In this document: positions 61,660 to 64,000 of the stretch, in pieces
Layout: each line of letters opens with the position of its first letter
How positions within the stretch are numbered: the first letter of the stretch is position 1
Assembly (NCBI RefSeq): GCF_000319385.1
Contig: NC_019566.1
Location: forward strand, 1,255,266-1,319,265
DNA from: Candidatus Endolissoclinum faulkneri L2
Lineage (GTDB): Bacteria; Pseudomonadota; Alphaproteobacteria; Thalassobaculales; Thalassobaculaceae
DNA length: 64,000 nucleotides
Direction: 5' to 3'
Position numbers and translations under genes: made by a program
The notes under the pieces: model-generated
Told to the model about the DNA's origin: nothing
What the model saw: the letters and a program-made list of their open reading frames with translations, nothing else
Database searches by the model: none

Positions 61660-62715
61660 GACAGCACCTACGTATTATGTGAGAGGAGTGTATTGCTCGT
61701 AGCTAAGAGCATTAGCCGATCCTTATTTGCCTTATCCATTAGGAAACTACATCTTCCATCTGCAAATTTTTCTTGCTTGAATTAAGATCCACATACTACT
61801 GCATAATAAGCCTTGCAAGACGAGGTAATCGCAAATAATGAATCTTATTTAATTTGGCTGCGCAATTTCCTAGGAGCCAAGCCAATTGTCTAGTGGAATT
61901 AGTCACTAATTTAACTAAGATAGAGCTGTAATCTTACTCTACTACAGGATGAAAGTTTTTTTTCTAAACTTATAGTTGGCCATGATTCAAGAGATTCATG
62001 TGTTACTAGTGAAAATTCCAGATAAAGTATATAATATGTTTACCTTGAATTTTATCAAAAATTGAGAAAAACGTCTTAGATTACCTGAAGATACAATTGA
62101 CATATACACTGCTCTTACAGTTCACGTCGGTATTAATGAAATTTAAGGGCACATACAAACCTCATTTACAGATATCAACCAGCAAAGCAAGTTAATCAAT
62201 CAACACTCGGATAAATTATCTACGCGATTAGGAGGAGATACGATTAACAGTATAGTCCGCTAAATTACATGATAAGTTAGTTGCTTATAGCGTAATTGTT
62301 TTTATCATTCGACAGAATGAAAAGCCATATTTGATATGACAAAATGCTTAAAAAGAAAGTTAAAATTGATCGATTATTTGATATTATAGTCTTCGTTTAT
62401 TAGTTGATAATATCATTGCTTACTACCAGTTTTTTTCGTCTAATGCATAGCTACCTATCTGTTGCGTCAAGTGCTTTAAACAATACACCTCAGCTAAAAA
62501 TAAATGTATATCGTTTACGACATAATGACCTGATTAGTTCGCATAGCGAACATACTGAAAATGTTGTTAAGCTTAAAGTTGATAATCACTGGGAATTAAA
62601 AAGAATCCTATTCAACTAATGACAGTAAATAATATTTAGGTTAATTTCCGTGAGTTACTTGACATTCTTGAGCAAGCTGCAAGTATTGAAGAATTTTTAA
62701 AAAAGCTAAACTAAA
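61660..62715 (+). pseudogene. rel: decayed rel (ppGpp synthetase/hydrolase) gene
   Basis: Plus-strand translations of this supposedly empty DNA line up in order with Rel/SpoT, the ppGpp synthetase-hydrolase expected after folK-rpoZ. DSTYVLCERS (61660-61689) and, one base out of frame at the right distance, LRALADPYLPYPL (61703-61741) match the N-terminal HD part (RASGDPYFSHPL). ALQDEVIANN (61810 on) sits where HDxxED belongs, with His replaced by Gln. VELVTNLTKIEL (61893-61928) matches VDGVTKLTKIEL. EIHVLLVKIPDKVYNM (61991-62038) matches DIRVLLVKLADRLHNM. EKRLRLPEDTIDIY and FTDIN (62165-62179) follow in the same frame across stops at 62063 and 62144. GGDTINSIVR begins the synthetase part. INVYRLRHNDL...ENVVKLKVD (62500-62583) matches the zinc-finger domain, and NFRELLDI (about 62643) the ACT domain. 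About 1.1 kb instead of about 2.2 kb: the synthetase core and TGS region seem deleted. Confidence 0.85.
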
Positions 62716-64000
62716 AATATATCAAGATGATATTCCTAATTGTCCCTAAAAATCAGATTTTCTCCAGCAAGGACGCTAGCCAATTAATTTTTGCCTAATA
62801 ACTCAAATGTGAGAGACCGAGAAATTAAGACGAAAACAAATTTATGTTTTAATACATTCATGACTTAACCTGAGTAATTATAGATCAAATTTATTATCAG
62901 TATCTCAAAAAAAGATCTAAAGAGCGCATATCAATGAAAGCTTCGTAGGCTTAAAGGGTAATTAGGAGTGATCTGTTTTAAGTAAGAACATGCTGCATAA
63001 TACTTTTCATCGCAAAGGCTATTCTTTTTCTTTCTAAAAGAAAAGACTTGAGCAGTTTCTCAAGCATAACACCATACTTAGCGTATGCGTAATCCCTATA
63101 ATAGAATCCTAGATAATCCGAAAATTACTATAAAAATATTCGTACGCTTTATGTCACCAGCTGCCAGGCAAAAATTATTAATCTTTTTAGATTAATAAGT
63201 GTATATGAAACGAGGAAGCAAAGCGATTACAATAAAAAACCCGAGGATTGCATAAATAGCATGACAATATGTTCCGTTAAATATTACTGTCATTCTTTAT
63301 GTTAGGAAATAAGGAAAGGAGCATCGGTATCATAAATACTAACAAGAAATACAAATCAATAATATTGTTGTAAACTATTATTGGACAATAATCCTGATAA
63401 CATCATTAATCTCAAGATTAATAAATTAATCAATCGATTTTTAAGATACTGATTGACGTGGAATATAATTGATTTTATCTACTTAACTATGATTATGGTT
63501 CCCTATGTGCAGCATACGTAATTAATTTTTGTATATCATACATAGTTAAGAAAATAATCTCGTTTTTATAAAAATTAATATAATGCTATTTTTAATGGCT
63601 AAATAGCCAGCTATTTAAGTATCATTTCTCTGTAAAACTTTTAGTAACAAACTAATTATTATACTTGCAACGATGGATTCATAATAACATGCTGGACAAC
63701 ATACCATTAAAATATAGCCTCTCTCCAGAGAAAGGCTAAAGCAGTTCCTTTTACCATCTATGTGAGCAATAATTTACTTAATTTTTTTAATAAAAAGATA
63801 CATAATTATATAATTATTTTTAGTTATATAAGCTACTTATGAATTATATAACTTTATGCTATGTTCGCAGAACACACTTATAAACAGTCCATTGGCTTTA
63901 GTATAAAAAACCTATTATATTGCTTGCTCCTGCAAACTAAATCCTACGTACCTGTCAAGTATTGAAATATGAGCTAAAAGATTAAAATTGCTGCCGAGAT
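62716..64000. other. 1.3-kb gene-free stretch at the window end
   Basis: AT-rich. pdxJ, acpS or lepB, which often follow rel in relatives, could not be recognised. Only small hairpins are present, such as TGGCTA/TAGCCA near 63595-63609. Confidence 0.6.

Noticed and set aside
62404-62619. 71-codon open frame after rpoZ as a small protein gene
   Set aside because: Its C-terminal half matches the Rel zinc-finger domain in order with the other rel fragments, so it is part of the pseudogene.
1-64000. CRISPR arrays, insertion sequences, phage genes, secondary-metabolite (PKS/NRPS) genes
   Set aside because: I looked for regularly spaced repeats, transposase and integrase motifs and large synthase domains and saw none.

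Overview
The window reads as a chromosomal piece of a genome-reduced alphaproteobacterium. The alphaproteobacterial signs are a fused ispDF, alpha-type addA and addB next to tsaE, the gene orders aroA-cmk-rpsA-ihfB, folK-rpoZ-(rel), acyltransferase-waaA-lpxK and secA // PPIase-argJ, and protein matches that look closest to Rhodospirillales. The DNA is strongly AT-rich. Intact genes cover only about 37.5 kb of 64 kb (roughly 59%), with gene deserts of 1 to 3.7 kb between otherwise complete housekeeping genes. I see no tRNA, rRNA, insertion sequence, phage or CRISPR. This fits an obligate symbiont still losing genes. From memory it resembles the tunicate symbiont Candidatus Endolissoclinum faulkneri (about 57-58% coding, low GC), but that name is an inference I could not check.

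Layout. 1-3.1 kb: the end of an iron-type ABC permease, convergent with lepA. 3.1-12.9 kb: mostly empty DNA holding only mntR and trkA. 12.9-17 kb: dnaG-rpoD. 18-24.4 kb: uppP, a 2.6-kb desert, then the lpxK/waaA/acyltransferase operon. 26.7-34.6 kb: agmatine deiminase, secA, a PPIase with argJ, and ndk. 34.7-38.9 kb: holC, pgpA, ispDF and sseA. 40.3-45 kb: an Atm1-type ABC exporter and uvrB. 45.7-50.2 kb: aroA-cmk-rpsA-ihfB. 51.7-59.2 kb: addA, addB and tsaE. 60.5-61.4 kb: folK and rpoZ. After rpoZ lies a decayed but readable rel (ppGpp synthetase/hydrolase) pseudogene, then empty DNA to the end.

Function. What is kept is core information processing (primase, sigma 70, omega, S1, EF4, IHF beta, holC), secretion (SecA), envelope and isoprenoid supply (UppP, IspDF, LpxK, WaaA, PgpA), arginine and folate steps, recombination and excision repair (AddAB, UvrB), and a few transport and metal functions (TrkA, MntR, iron permease, Atm1).

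Main observations. (1) The aroA frame is complete and clearly homologous to alphaproteobacterial EPSP synthase, yet nearly every substrate-contacting or catalytic residue I could align is replaced (K>N, S>L, R>Q, R>Q, Q>S, D>N, R>Q, R>C). (2) rel is a pseudogene traceable through its HD, synthetase-start, zinc-finger and ACT regions. (3) Several unusually long perfect inverted repeats (16 to 21-bp arms) lie in intergenic DNA, one just before the agmatine deiminase start with its core repeated elsewhere. (4) A G10 tract abuts the uvrB start codon.
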